In this document: positions 21,010-33,655 of the stretch, one piece after another
Numbering within the stretch: position 1 is the stretch's first letter
Layout: the number at the start of each line of letters is the position of its first letter
Assembly (NCBI GenBank): GCA_022457155.1
Contig: JAJGOT010000123.1
Location: 1,196,501-1,260,500, forward strand
Direction: 5' to 3'
Source: Cladopsammia gracilis
Lineage: Eukaryota > Cnidaria > Anthozoa > Scleractinia > Dendrophylliidae
DNA length: 64,000 nt
Made by a program: the position numbers and the translations under genes
The notes under the pieces: generated by a model
Told to the model about the DNA's origin: nothing
Databases searched by the model: none
What the model saw: the letters and a program-made list of their open reading frames with translations, nothing else

Positions 21010-24000
21010 GTAAGTCTTTAAACTTAATTTTTTTTATTCGAGATTGAGTTGAATACGTAAAGATATAAGCTTAAGCTTAAAGCGAGCCTAACATCGATCA
21101 AAACATACCGAGAAACCGATTGAAAATGTTGTGGAGCGCTTTGTACCTTGTGGGGACTATTTTCGAAGCTAAAACTGAATGTATTTGCTGGCGAAGCGGT
21201 GATTCATCGACGACGTGTGATCATCTCATCGACAGCCAAACATTCGAATACATCACACCAGCGAAATATCCAAACACATGAAATATTTCGCTTCAAAAGA
21301 TTCTATAAGTTAATAGGCCGGTTCACACAGGGACCAAAGTGCACTTGAAGTGCACTTGAAAATCAAGTAGACTTCAAGTCTGGAATGTGCGCACAGCTTG
21401 CGTGTTAAGATGCAGATTTAATACTTGCGAGCACAAGTATGAGGGGTGATTACCGCCAAAATTAAGTTTGGGATTTAGCAATGCTGTTTGCCAATGCGGT
21501 TTTCAATGTTTTCACTGGTGTTTTTGATGTTACGAATTGTGTTTTACGTGTTCTCAATTATGTTTGGCAAAACATCGCTGTTGTTTTTGTGGCCCTTACA
21601 TTCGATTATTCGTTGAGAATTATGTTTTCTGCGTTAACATTCTCTTCTGGGCAAGATTTTTGTACCCCATACACTAATTATGCATATTCGTCATTATAAA
21701 AGAGAACAGTAGCCAAAACAATAGACTGCCTTTGGGAATAGCATACATTATACCAGTTTTTTTCAATTTTTTTTTCTAAGTCTTTTCAAAATTAGGTCTA
21801 AAATGAGCAATTTCAACAAAAGTTTTCGAAGAAAATGTGTAATTCCAGAAAATATCCAGACCCCTTCCCCTCTTGCATATTGTCCGCAAGTTGAACCAAA
21901 TGGCAAGATATTTGTTGCAATAGGAACAGGACATGATCGACCACATCTTCACTGACTGTGTCCTGTTGAAGTCTTCTTGCAAGGTCAATTAATGTATGAC
22001 GAAGATTGCCCAAAAATTGCTCTTGAACAGCGGAAATAGTGGTGGTTGCCATCAAAACGGTACACAAAGCACTATGCAACACCATTTTGAACCCTGGGAT
22101 AGAGGACCCTGAGGTCACGTGTATATTGTTGGGTCCAGTCCTGTGCACCTCCCAGGACAAGGAATGCCTGATAGAAGTGAGAATTCAGAAAATGCGCATT
22201 GACAAATCAGAATGAAGGCGAATGTTGGAAAATGTCAGAAGTTATACATGTACTTTGAGAAGTCAGGAAATGCTGGATTTTTTGTTCTTAGGTCAAAAAG
22301 GATGTACAATGTTTTATTTCAAAGAAAGGAAATGAGTGACATTTTACTTCGTAGGTAAGAAAATGTGGAAAAGTTACTTTTCAATTTTGACCCACTTTGC
22401 CCAATTTCGGCCTGCCAGCAAGAACTCACTTTGAGCTGCCCAAAGCTGTGTTTCAAGTGCTGACCACACATAGCAGACCTATCTTCCACCGTCACAAATC
22501 ATGTCGGGAAATTCTATGGTAAAAACTGAAATGGAGTTCCTGCCCGAAAATTATAAGTCTGGAAGCACTTCGGATATCGGGCATTTCGACCACGCCACAG
22601 GATGGCAAATGGCCCACAACTCACAATGCTGCCCCTTTTCTGATCCCAAGTGATTCCAGACTTCCCCGCCAGCTCATCTTGTCCACCACAGCCTATTTTC
22701 ACTTTAAGAGCCAAATAGCACTTTGGGCCAAGGTGCGGCAAGGACACACACTCAGTTCTTTGAGAGGTGCCAGGGACTTATTAAGGATTTCTGGACTTCA
22801 TGATGTCCTTCCATCACCGGGTGGGCCTTAAACATGGCTTAAACTACAGCCAGTTGTTGTCTTGAGTTGCGAATTTGATCAATATGAACTGCCTATATGA
22901 CGGCACACTGTATGTTCGTTCGGGTCATTGGGATGGGTCAGAAGTATTGCAGTCGCATATTCTCAAGGCCAATCTTCTTTGTAACAGGGATGTAGCTAAG
23001 ATATCCAACAGGTGGAATTTTGTTCATCACAGGCAGAAAATTTTGTTAAAAAATAAAGAGAAAGAGTTAAGCAGACAGTTTTCCAGGCAGAAAAAAACAA
23101 GAAAACTCAGTCTTTATCCCTTTGTAATGGCGTCAAAATTACGCTCAGAATGTACAGTCAAAGCACTAGAGGGCCAGAAGTCTGCTTTTTTTCTGGTGAA
23201 ATTAGTCAAATTCCTTTGGGTTGGTGCAAATTCGACAAGGGTTTGTGATATTATTCGTTGTACGATAAAATGAGGCAAATCTGAGCGAGAAAAAATCTAA
23301 AAAGCGGCATATATGTAGGTCAGTAATTATGCCCTGAGCACTTCAATTATTATGATCTTGACACTACAATTTCAGCAAAATACAAAGCTCTCCTTTCTAA
23401 AAAAATATTCTGGGCAATTGAAACTATGTGCAGTTGCGTGTGAGTGTACTACACACGCATTACGAAAGTGTAATGCTGCAATATACGTGAGCGGTACTGT
23501 AGCTGGGTGGCCTTCGGGTCTAATGACCATGTCTATAGTAGGTGGTCAAAAAATAACTCAACCCAGTTATATTATTAAAGATCATTTTTGTGTTAAACTT
23601 TGCAACTGGTTTATTACATTACATGCATGAAAACACCCCAAAACACCACTTTCTCTGAACCTATACCTAAATAGTATCAGCGCTGTCATTGAGAGCCGGG
23701 GGCCGGGGATTTCCCCCGGCTTCTATGAGCATGAACCCCAGCTACTTTCATAGGAAACAAAAGAAAAATAAAACCAAAAGAACTTCCTAGCTGTTGAATT
23801 CCCTGCCTACTAATTGCATATACCCAGCAACTTGAAATCTTAGTAACAGCCCTGAGTATACTGTTAATTTTGTGGTCTTTGCTGTTGTCCTGACAGCCAC
23901 CACCTATTTACTGCGGCTTGTTTCTTTGGGCCTTCAATTTTTACCCTTATCATACACTGCTAGCTGTCCCTTTTCAGTCAGTCGAGTGGGCAAGCTATCA

Positions 24001-24684
24001 CGAGAACAAGCTTGGTGAGACTGGAGCGAGTGAACGAGCTGAGGGGAGTATCCCTCGTGAAATTCATTTTCTTATATCTTGTTGCTGATTGCAACAAAAT
24101 GCAAATGTGCAGATAAGGTGTGCACAGGTTCTGTGTAAAATCGCTGGCAAGTGGCTAACACAAAACACGCTTATTTTCTCCTATAGATGACATTCGATGA
24201 TGTCTGAATTTTTGCTGCAAAATTCCACTAGAATGTTCACTTTTTTCCCTCCAAATTTTATTGGAAGAAATGCTTCCTCGCAAAAGTTTACTAGAGGGTA
24301 TTTTTTTTGATTCGCAACTTCCAAAAACCACTTGTATTTTGCAATTTGCGAGTGTTAATTTCGAGCCCTGAGAGCTGGTGATAATTTGTTGCAATTTTGG
24401 TTTCGGATTGTTTTTGAATTGCTGGTGCTGTAAACTGGTCCGGTAATTCTACCTTGTGATCATGCAGTTGACTGAACTGTTCGTTGTCCATACAATATAA
24501 AGCCACATTGCATTAATATTGCCATTTCCTTCAGGGGTTTCAAATGATTTCCTAAGTCCAAAATTAGCAAAGTGGTCAGTATAAAATGCATACTGTGACC
24601 AGGTTCACAAAAAGTGATCATGAATTCTTAAGCATAAATTTAGAATTACATTCACTAGAAGCTATTTCCTACCATAGATCAAAG

Positions 24685-25066
24685 CTATCTGAGTGTCAAT
24701 AGTAACCATAACAAAACAGCGAAATTAAAAGGATTTATATGGGAATAAAATGGTCCATTCTAGGAGCTAAAAAGTACAAACAAGATTTCAACAAAAATTT
24801 TGCCTACCTTACTTCACTTGTGTGTTTCCTTGTCTCCTGTGTGGTTTTTGGGGCGATTTAGAATGTTTCCAGTGAGTTTTAGTTAAATTGCCCCTAAAAC
24901 CACACAAAAGACAAGGAAACACATAAGCGAAGTAAGGTAGGCAATAAATTATTTTTATTGAAATCTTGTTCATATTTTTCTAGCTCCAATGATGGACCTT
25001 ATTTCCCATACAAATCCTTATAATTTCGCTGTTACATAACGGTTACTGTAACACTCATATAGCTCG
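24685..25066. mobile_element. Palindromic foldback element, about 380 bp
   Basis: Two arms of about 180 bp pair around a centre near 24873. Examples are CTTACTTCACTTGTGTGTTT / AAACACATAAGCGAAGTAAG, and the outer AGCTATCTGAGTGTCAATAG / CTGTAACACTCATATAGCT. Several mismatches show some age. No coding capacity or clear target duplication was found. Confidence 0.8.
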
Positions 25067-26499
25067 TGCTACCTGTGGATAAGGTATGTCACATTTGACC
25101 TTTTATATATGTCTAAGAAGGTTTAAGTTCAATAATTATTATTTCTAGTTTATGTGTACTTATCTTAAGCCAATTGTCTATTGGTCTTTGCTTGAATCCT
25201 TAAGCCTGTTGATTCATGGCCAAATTTTGTAGCAGATTCCAGCACATTATATCCATGCTGTGTACAGTTCATATGTTGCATAATATTTGAGTTCATTGGT
25301 GAAATTAGATATTTCACTCTTTGTCTGGTTTTGTTTAATTTACTTCAACTGTGATGAAAGATGATGAAAGGTGTTGTCCTGTCACAAAGTTATGAGTACA
25401 CAGTTTTCTTAGTTTTGTGTCAAAGAATCATTTACAAATCGCTTCCATGATGAATTTCAATCATTAATTTTGCTGTGTTGAACTTTTATAATTTGATATA
25501 TTTCAATTGTTTTCAGTTTAAAGTTCACATTTAGCTCTAAGAATAGCTCAAGCGTTATTTTTATTTGGACAATGTTACTATTATATAATTGTCACGCAAT
25601 AATATTGCTTTTGTCATGAAAAGAGTGATATTATATAAATCAATATACAAAATACTCAATTTCTGAGCACGTATAGATTTTAATACAAATCTGTTTCGTA
25701 GAGTGACATGACGTCGGTCCACCCATCAGTTCATCTTTATATACACTGCATCAGTAAGGGCTACGACAAAATGTTTTGGTTTAAATAAACCGTTAAAAAA
25801 AAGTTAAAAATCGTTGAAAAACTAAAAAGGGTATGCGAGATGTTTTATTTTTTAACGGTTTATTTAAGGTATATCGTGCCCTGGGTAAAATGGTGAATTT
25901 TGAAAAATAAAATAAAATACTTATACAGTGGCCGAGTTATTCTCATTCCTTTTGGATGGCATAATGGGTATAAGAGAACACAGATATGTCAAGAGATTTT
26001 CTATTTTGGCCCCCTGTGGCGCTTACTGGTTTAATTATTAATGGAACCAAAATCATGAACTTTCGGTTTTCTTTTCTGGTATTTAAAAATGTGGCCAAAA
26101 CTGCGTTGAATCTGCTTCAATAGCACATTTTGCACTGACGTAGTTTCAATACCACTTTGAATTGAAATATTTTTAGCGAAAATGAATATTTTTCAATTTC
26201 GAACAGCACACGCTATAAAAATTATTTTTTAAACTATACTTCACCCTCTGGCCAGTATTAAAACTTATGTTTGTGTATTTGCATGCAATTGTTCATCCCA
26301 CCAAGTTTTGTAGGATAATAATCAATAGTTTCCGAGAATTTCCATTTTCCCTTCTGTTCCTACCAGTTCTGAAGTGAAAAACTGAAAATCTGTACGTCAA
26401 ATAGCCAAAATACACCATAAACAGTTCAGTTCTTTCGATTTCTTCACTTGGGCACCATTTTGTTTCATCCTCCGCTGTTCAAAGCCATCGCAGAAATAA

Positions 26500-26665
26500 A
26501 AATGGGTACTCGACCCAGGGTAGTCTCGAAAACGAAGACCGAAGCATGAGCACCCTGACAGTCGAAAATGAAGCACCCAAAACTAAAAAACAAAGCACCC
26601 GAAGTCGAAAACGAAGCACCCAAAGTCGAAAATAAAGCACCGAACTCGAAAACAAAGCACCCGAA
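26500..26665. repeat. Short tandem motif GAAGCACCC-AAA-TCGAAAAC (left array)
   Basis: Degenerate copies of a 17-20 bp unit (GAAGCACCC then a TCGAAAAC-type sequence) run across this stretch. The same array occurs in reverse complement at 27620-27735, as expected from the surrounding inverted repeat. Confidence 0.8.
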
Positions 26666-26779
26666 CTTTTTGAAGACCTTGTAAAACCTGCTATACTTTT
26701 TCGAGTTGAATTGAATTGAAATATGTCAACAACCGGAAAAAGAACCAGATTTGTGGTCGAGACCCTAGATTTCAGACCA

Positions 26780-27070
26780 AAATATGCAATTTTACCTACC
26801 CTATTTCAGACCTGACCCAAAATTTGATACCCTATTTCAGACCAGGAAGTACTTCCGTTTGCGTAAACATTTGAGAAGGGCTTCTAATTCCCATGTTAAT
26901 CAAACCGCATTTCTCATCACATGGGATGAAAAACGTAGCTTCTTCTTAAAACCATGTCACACAATTCTAGACCAGAGTGCGCAAACCATACCCTATTTCA
27001 GGCCAAAATGGTCAAAATCTATACCCTATTTCAGACCAAAACGGCTTGAAAACCATACCCTTTAGCGCCG
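26780..27070. repeat. CCCTATTTCAGACC-type degenerate repeat
   Basis: TACCCTATTTCAGACC-like motifs recur at about 26798, 26829, 26989 and 27023. A related family (TAGGGT-rich, with CAGAGTCCCAGCGGCACACC) lies inverted at 61070-61260. A 93-residue frame through it is only the translated repeat. Confidence 0.65.
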
Positions 27071-27619
27071 CACATACCCATATAGCTTATATAAGGGAGT
27101 ACCCCACCCCCCCAGGATTCACAGTCATTTTCTAAAAACATTGGACCGCCACGTGGACGTGATATTTGAGCGGAGTTTAAAATTTGGCACGTAAGAACGT
27201 CAGCAAAAATGTAATCGTTAATGAATGAAAAGAAGAATGGTTTGTTTGCAAACTTATTGTCATCGAGGAAAGCAAGAAAGATTTCCCATGCAACAAGAAT
27301 TGCTTTTAAGTGTTTCATTTCTTATTCGAGACAAGTTTATATCCAGTTGGGGGTAATATCTGGTCCTGTAACGTGAGGCACGCTTTCTCTGTATTGCAAA
27401 ACCATCAAAACGCAACATTGTTCATGAACTTTGTTATTTGTTTTAAAAAGTTTTTGGTTCCGAGCTGTCGAAACACCCAGAGGGTCTACGTTTTACGGAT
27501 CCGAGGTCTGAGTTTTCGAGACACCATGGAAAGCAGTGTAATTTGTACTTGTGTGACTGTTTCGCAGTCGAAACCGGATCACAAGTGTGGTTCTTTTTTC
27601 AGATCGAAAATTGAAAACA

Positions 27620-27735
27620 TATAGAGGGTGCTTCGTTTTTGAGTTAGGGTGCTTCGTTTTCGAGTTTGGGTGCATCGTTTTCGAGTTTGGGTGCTTCGTT
27701 TTCGAGTTTTGGGTGCTTCGTTTTCGACTGCCAGG
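27620..27735. repeat. GGGTGCTTCGTTTTCGAGTT tandem array
   Basis: About six copies of an 18-21 bp unit, inverted partner of 26500-26665. Long ORFs on both strands (F/R/V-rich or K/T/R-rich) are translations of the array. Confidence 0.85.
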
Positions 27736-29271
27736 GTGCTTCGAGCTTCGGTCTTCGTTTTCGACACTACCCTCGACCCAGGCCCTTTCTCAGTCAATGG
27801 AGCCAGTTTCCGGTCAAAACACAAAACTTTGACAAAGCGTAGAATTTTAAACTTGTTGCCTTATATTGCAATAAAACCACATTTTTTAGATATTAGGTGG
27901 TATAAGCTATAACCAGACTGAAAATGTCTTGATTCTGAGACACAAAATTTAACCAGGGCACATACCTTAAACAAAAACATATTGTTGTAGCTGCCCTTAC
28001 TGATGTTTCAGTGTATATAGAGATTAACTGATGAGTGGACCGACATCATGTTGCTCTATGATTTGTATTAAGAGAACCTTTTTTCCCTGACCGCGTGAGA
28101 GGTGGCACATGATGGGAAATTTCCCTACCCTCATGTTTAGCTCAAAGATAGCCCATGGTGAGTCAATAAACGTGGTGGTATTTTTTTGCTCAAATCTATT
28201 TTTCATTTCTAGAAAATCTCAAAAACTCTAACGGTCCCCCCATCGCCATGAAATAGCCGAAATAAGAGCGCCGAATATGAACACAATAGAGGTTCTCGTT
28301 AAAAGCGCACAGGGAAGCAAGGCTTTCCCCAATTTGAACAATTGTGTAGGAGGCATTAACAAATGATTTGAGCTAATAACAGGTTTTGTAGTTACATTTC
28401 TGAATTAACGGTGAGTGTTTGAAAATCGCTCATATTTCATTATTAAAAAATTGCATTTTACAGCAGTTTTTCAAGAAATATTTTCCCTATGCGGTATAAC
28501 TCAGAATCGCTTTAAATTGCGGTTTTGGAAACGTGTATATAGTGCTCTTTTCAAGGAAACTAAAAAACGTTTGGGCCTCGTAACTACTTCAAAGAAAAAG
28601 TCCGTGTCATTTCGAGGAAATCACAACATCGACTTGTCAACAACCGCAAATAATCGAATTACGCTTGCTGTTATTGAAGCCAAAATTCCGACTAAAACTT
28701 ATCGCTTTACACCATACTAGATCAGAGACATAGTATAACGAGCTTACCTTGCATAGCCAGTGGTTGAAGGTTGGTTTTATCCCTGTTTTCGTTTCAAATG
28801 GCCATCTTCGCTCGAGCAGGTTTATCAAATCACGCAATCAGTAAATATTGCCGAAGGCACTTTCTCGGAAACATCGCTTTTCTCGACAGTTCCAACCATA
28901 TTTCAGCTTCCATTCAGCTATTATATACATTGGACTTGATTGCAAAATAAAGCGTGACGATTTGAACGTTTGAAGTGTCTATAGTGGCAAGTGAGTTTAA
29001 CAAAGTTGGCAGTTCAAAACGAACAAGGAACTGATCATGAGCCGTTCATGTCACGCAACGAGCTGTGTACACAGCATGGTCACAGGACTCCCAGCAAAAC
29101 TGCTGGCATTGTTTGTATTTTTCTTTTCTTCCACCACTGCATCTTCAGTTTTATGCTGCAGCTGTTTATTAAAGAATACGAATTTATTACCCCTTATGAA
29201 CGAAATGTGAAACAAATCGTCTATTGGCAACACCGAACTGACCCACAACGCTTTGAAAACTGTCTTGGTAT

Positions 29272-29538
29272 AAGGGACGGACCATTATTTTTTTGACGGG
29301 GGGGGGGGGGGGGGGGAGGGTTTGGAAAATTTTGAAATAAATTGTTTGCAGAGGCTATAAACACTGAAATAAATTGTACGCAAGCAAAAAATAAAGAAAA
29401 AAATTGTTTGCTGAAAGTATGGCAGTTGGATGGAGACACAAAATAAATTGTTTGCAGCAGGTGCCGCATATAAAAAAAATGTTTGCATGCGAAAATTTTC
29501 CAACCCGCCTCGTCAAAAAAATAATGTCCCGTCCCTAA
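29272..29538. mobile_element. MITE insertion in the left palindrome arm
   Basis: The ends GGGACGGACCATTATTTTTT and AAAAAATAATGTCCCGTCCC are inverted. The right palindrome arm (33715-33735) keeps the uninterrupted sequence CTTGTTATAAAATCATGCAAG, so it serves as the empty site. Inside are a 19-bp G run (29299-29317) and four AAATTGTTTGC-type motifs. The target duplication is short (AA or TA) and not certain. Confidence 0.8.
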
Positions 29539-29727
29539 AAACATACAAGTGAATACAAACCCTCGCTGAGCAGATTTATTTTTGGTATTTACCAGATATA
29601 AATGAAATAAATGAAGTTAAGTCCACTCTAAGTAAACGATAACAACAATTTTATCAGCTGTTTAACAAACCTATGGTTTATTAAATTTCAGAAATATAGT
29701 CACTTGCGCAGATACCAAAACTACTAA

Positions 29728-30660
29728 TGGCTCCGTCAATTCCAAGCCTACTCACCCTCCCCCCCCCCCCCCCCGGGAATTTGTCGGGCATTTGTCTTTA
29801 TATTTTTAAAAAGTAGCAAATGCCCCACAGTGGGGTCAGCTTATATGTACAAATCCCCACGGTGGGGCATCTGAAAGAGTGTAAATGCTTGACCATGGGA
29901 CAAGATCAAAATTTTTATTTCAATGATTGTTGATGGAAGCAATAATTGCTCACAAATAAATGGATCTTTATTAATGCTAGGAATTCTTTCGTTCTACCTT
30001 GGCTCAGTATTACTCATGTCCGTTCCCTCATTCGTTCTAAATATTTGTGTTATGTTTCCACAAAACTTTTGACTCCAATAATTTCCTGTCGATTCTCGTT
30101 GTTAATGTTATTAATTTTGATTAAAACTATGCTTACGTTCAATCCATTTACACGGTAAGGTCGCCGTTGATTGAAACGCTTTTTCAAGTGAAGTTGCTAT
30201 TGAATTTTTAAATAGACAGATCTGTTGCGACAAATCACGAAGACACCAAGGCCATGAATGTTGGCAAATAAGACGTCAACAAAAATTGAAAATTTGCCGC
30301 GATATAGATATTATCTTCTGTGGCACTTGAAATGTAAGGCAATAGGCCGGCCTGTTTTGAAAATTGTGTGAAATTTTAATATTTTCACTTGGAAAGTGCA
30401 GGTCTGAAGCGACATTTATCGGCTCAGTTTTTATATTTTTATACTGGGGGAAATCAGAAAAATTAAAATAAACAACGAAGCATGTACGAATTTAATATCC
30501 ATAAGATAAGGTTGTTTTGACAATGCCCCACCCCCGAGCTGACCTATTTTAGCAAATGCCCCACCCTTTTGAAGGAAAAGTTATAAAATGCCCGACAAAT
30601 TCCCGGAAAGGGGGGGGGGGGGGGTTGGGGGGATGAGCGGGCTTGGAATTGGAGGAGCCA
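29728..30660. mobile_element. Harbinger-like element with TAA duplication, 933 bp
   Basis: The ends TGGCTCCGTCAATTCCAAGC and GCTTGGAATTGGAGGAGCCA are inverted with few mismatches. TAA flanks both (29725-29727, 30661-30663), and the right palindrome arm at about 32625-32640 has ACTACTAACGCTATAACGG-like sequence with one TAA, a genuine empty site. Subterminal GGGAATTTGTCGGGCATTTG / CAAATGCCCGACAAATTCCC-type pairing borders homopolymer C and G runs. There is no transposase. The 3-bp TWA duplication points to PIF/Harbinger. Confidence 0.88.
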
Positions 30661-32771
30661 TAACGCTATAACGGACTACAACAAGTTCGGAAATTCAAGC
30701 AGGGCTTTAACCTCTTTTAACTGGTTACGGAATATGTAACAAAATTGCACTCTGCGTGTTGCTTCTATACTGGCAGGATATGGACAACGCCCTAGTCGTC
30801 TTGTAGCCTTCCGGATTCAGCGGGGAAGCTTTCAATATTCAGTTAATTATTCTTTATGGTGTGTTAGTAGCCTGTACCAGAGGAAATTGATCAGGGAACG
30901 GGCACTGAAAACTAGATCTTTGTCATTCTGGAATGAAGGCGCTCGAATGCGGTGCAAAGTTCAAGGATTTGAATGGCAACCTTCCTCGGACGCCGCGTTC
31001 ACACCAGCGACACTGCCCAGGTACAGTGTCCACTCACACACCAGAGGTATATCTTGTTCCAGATGCTCCGGATGGGTGCCCAGAATTGGGGAACAGCGCT
31101 AAAGTATAGGAGGCGAAATAACGGTGAGGGGACAGCGCCCCCTCTCATCTGCATCGCGTCTGCTTTGCACGCTATTTTTATACGCCATTCCCCTATAATG
31201 TGGGTCTTTCCCATTTTCTGAATTCCTGGAACAGGCTATATTGTAAGTCTGAACGCGAACTATTCGGAGACACGAAATGGCAGTAGTAACAGTACGTCTG
31301 AACCTGTAAGTGAGGACGCTCCTATTGCGACAATCAATACAATACACGCTCTTCGAAATCGCAGGCACTTGACGGGCACCGCGTCCCGCGCACTTCACGT
31401 ACACTTCACGTGCATTCCACTCGCACTTCACGCGTTTCAACACCCGATTTTTACGCGCAGCCATTTTTTGAAGAGCGGATCATTGAATCTGTATTCTAAC
31501 ACTCCTACCTTCTAGCAGTACGTGAAAGTCACCCGAGCAATTGTCTCTGACGTTCAACTAAGACGAATGACAATTTAGTTGAAGTACGCTCATGATTGTT
31601 AACTGTCTAGTGTCTGCATCATACAGTACTGTCTGATAGTACTGAAGTTCCACTGTTAACGCGCTTGAACACGCACTCGCGTCACTCCGCGTGTTCTAGT
31701 GACCAGGTTTCAACATTCAAGTCCAATGCGCGCTTACACTGGGTTGTGAGTAAGGACATACTTGCCGTTCACGTACTGCTAGAAGGTAGGAGTGTCAGAA
31801 TACAGATTCAATGATCCGCTCTTCAAAAAATGGCTGCGCATAAAAATCGGGTGTTGAAACGTGTGAAGTGCAAGTGGAATGCACGTGAAATGTACATGAA
31901 GTGCGCGGGACGCGGTGCATGTCAAGTGCCTGCGATTTCGAAGAGCGTGTATTGTATTGATTGTCGCAATAGGAGCGTCCTCACTTACAGGTTCAGACGT
32001 ACTGTTACTACTGCCATTTCGTGTCTCCGAATAGATCGCGTTCAGTCTTACAATATAGTCTGTTCCAGGAATTCAGACAATGGGAAAGACCCACATAATA
32101 GGGGAATGGCGTGTAAAGATAGCGAGCAAAGCAGACGCGATGAGAGGGGACGCGGTCCCCTCGCCGTCATTTCGCCTCCAATACTTTCGCGCTGTTCCCC
32201 AATTCTGGGCACCCATCCGGAGCACCTGGAACAAGATGGACCTACCTCTGGTGTGTGAGTGGACACTGTACCTGGGCAGTGTCGCTGGTATGAACGCGGC
32301 GTCCGAGGAAGGTTGCCATTCAAATCCTTGAACTTTGCACCGCATTCGAGCGCATTCATTCCAGAATGACAAAAATCTAGTTTTCAGTGCCCATTCCCTG
32401 ATCAATTTCCTCTGGTACAGGCTCCTAACACACCATAAAGAATAATTTACTGAATATTGAAAGCTTCCCCGCTGAATCCGGAAGGCTACAAGACGACTAG
32501 GGCGTTGTCCATATCCTGCCAGTATAGAAGCAACACGCAGATTTCAATTTTGTTACATATTCCGTAACCAGTTAAAAGAGGTTAGAGCCCTGCTTGAATT
32601 TCCGAACTTGTTGTAGTCCGTTATAGCGTTAGTAGTTGTGGTATCATTGTATCTTATATAAACCACTGCGCAAGTGAATATATTTCTGAAATTTAATAAA
32701 CCATTGGTTTGTTAAACAGCTGATAAAAATGTTGTCATCGTTTACTTAGAGTGGACTAAACTTCATTTATT

Positions 32772-33655
32772 ATATGACCCGTCGGCCGGCCCTGCGAACT
32801 TTTTCTTTGCAAAACCATTGATGAAAGTCCCGTATGAGGGCCGTACGTATTTGCGCGAGCGGGGCCGGAAAAAGCCGTAGGGCACTATTACAAAAGTGGA
32901 CGGCCTCGCGCGTTAAAATTTTAAGTAATTTTGTCTCCAAATTGGTCATATGATAAAATACTTATTGACTAAGTTTGGTCGGGCCGTGTCACGTTCTCAC
33001 GAATACAAAGAACTGTAGTATCGCCCAAAGACTGTTTGTTCCTATTTCTTTGTAGCTTTGTTTCTTTAATTGCGTGATTACGAATATCTTTTTTTACTAG
33101 CCGCACAAAGAGTAGTTCATTTTTATTTCCTGTACGTCAGAGCCATGTATTTTAGATTTCTTTTCTACAAACACGTTTTGGGAGTTGTAGGAGCCGTTCT
33201 TCAGTTAAGAGTTCTTAGAAGATTTTGGAGTTACTAGTCTTAGGAGTTTTTGAAGTACCTTTAACCCCGGAGTCAAGATCAGACGTAAGTCATACGGTCA
33301 ACTTGTTTTTCCTTTCGTTTCTCGGAACTAAAGTTAGTATTTTTATTCGTTAAACTTAGACTATCGTATACCGTATTCCTTTTTAGTTTTTACCGCAAGT
33401 GATGTAAATAGTCGGCTGCCTGATTTTAATAAAAGTGTTAAGTCTTGCTGCCCGTCTGTGCTACACTGTGGTTGACCTGGCGAACTCCAGTACACAACAT
33501 CTCGTGTCTGCGGTACTGGGAACGCGACAGGCCGGATGGGAAAATATTTGGCTCTCGGTCATGGCACACGGGCCTCGCTGCGCTTGGTCCGTACGCCATG
33601 ACCTCGAGCCAAATAGTTTCCCACCCGGCCCTCCCACTTAGCCAATATGTACATA
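32772..33655. mobile_element. 884-bp insertion with 5-bp TSD, possible solo LTR
   Basis: TTATT flanks both ends (32767-32771, 33656-33660), and the left palindrome arm (29600-29615) has the uninterrupted site. A 5-bp duplication suits LTR retrotransposons. An internal AATAAA (33428-33433) would fit an LTR polyadenylation signal. There are no coding domains. The ends (ATATGACC.. and ..GTACATA) are not exact TG..CA. It includes a stable hairpin at 33530-33630 whose arms begin GGCCGGATGGGAAAATATTT and end in the complement. The solo-LTR call is tentative; the insertion itself is firm. Confidence 0.6.

Noticed and set aside
26784..27065. 93-residue ORF with repeated PYFRP
   Set aside because: Translation of a degenerate repeated DNA motif with no splice or promoter context.
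31099..32258. Mirrored ORFs (121 and 142 residues, MAA.KNRVLKRVKC..) as a gene pair
   Set aside because: They are the same sequence read from the two arms of the palindrome, with no domain resemblance and no splice context; best treated as element sequence, though a captured exon is not excluded.
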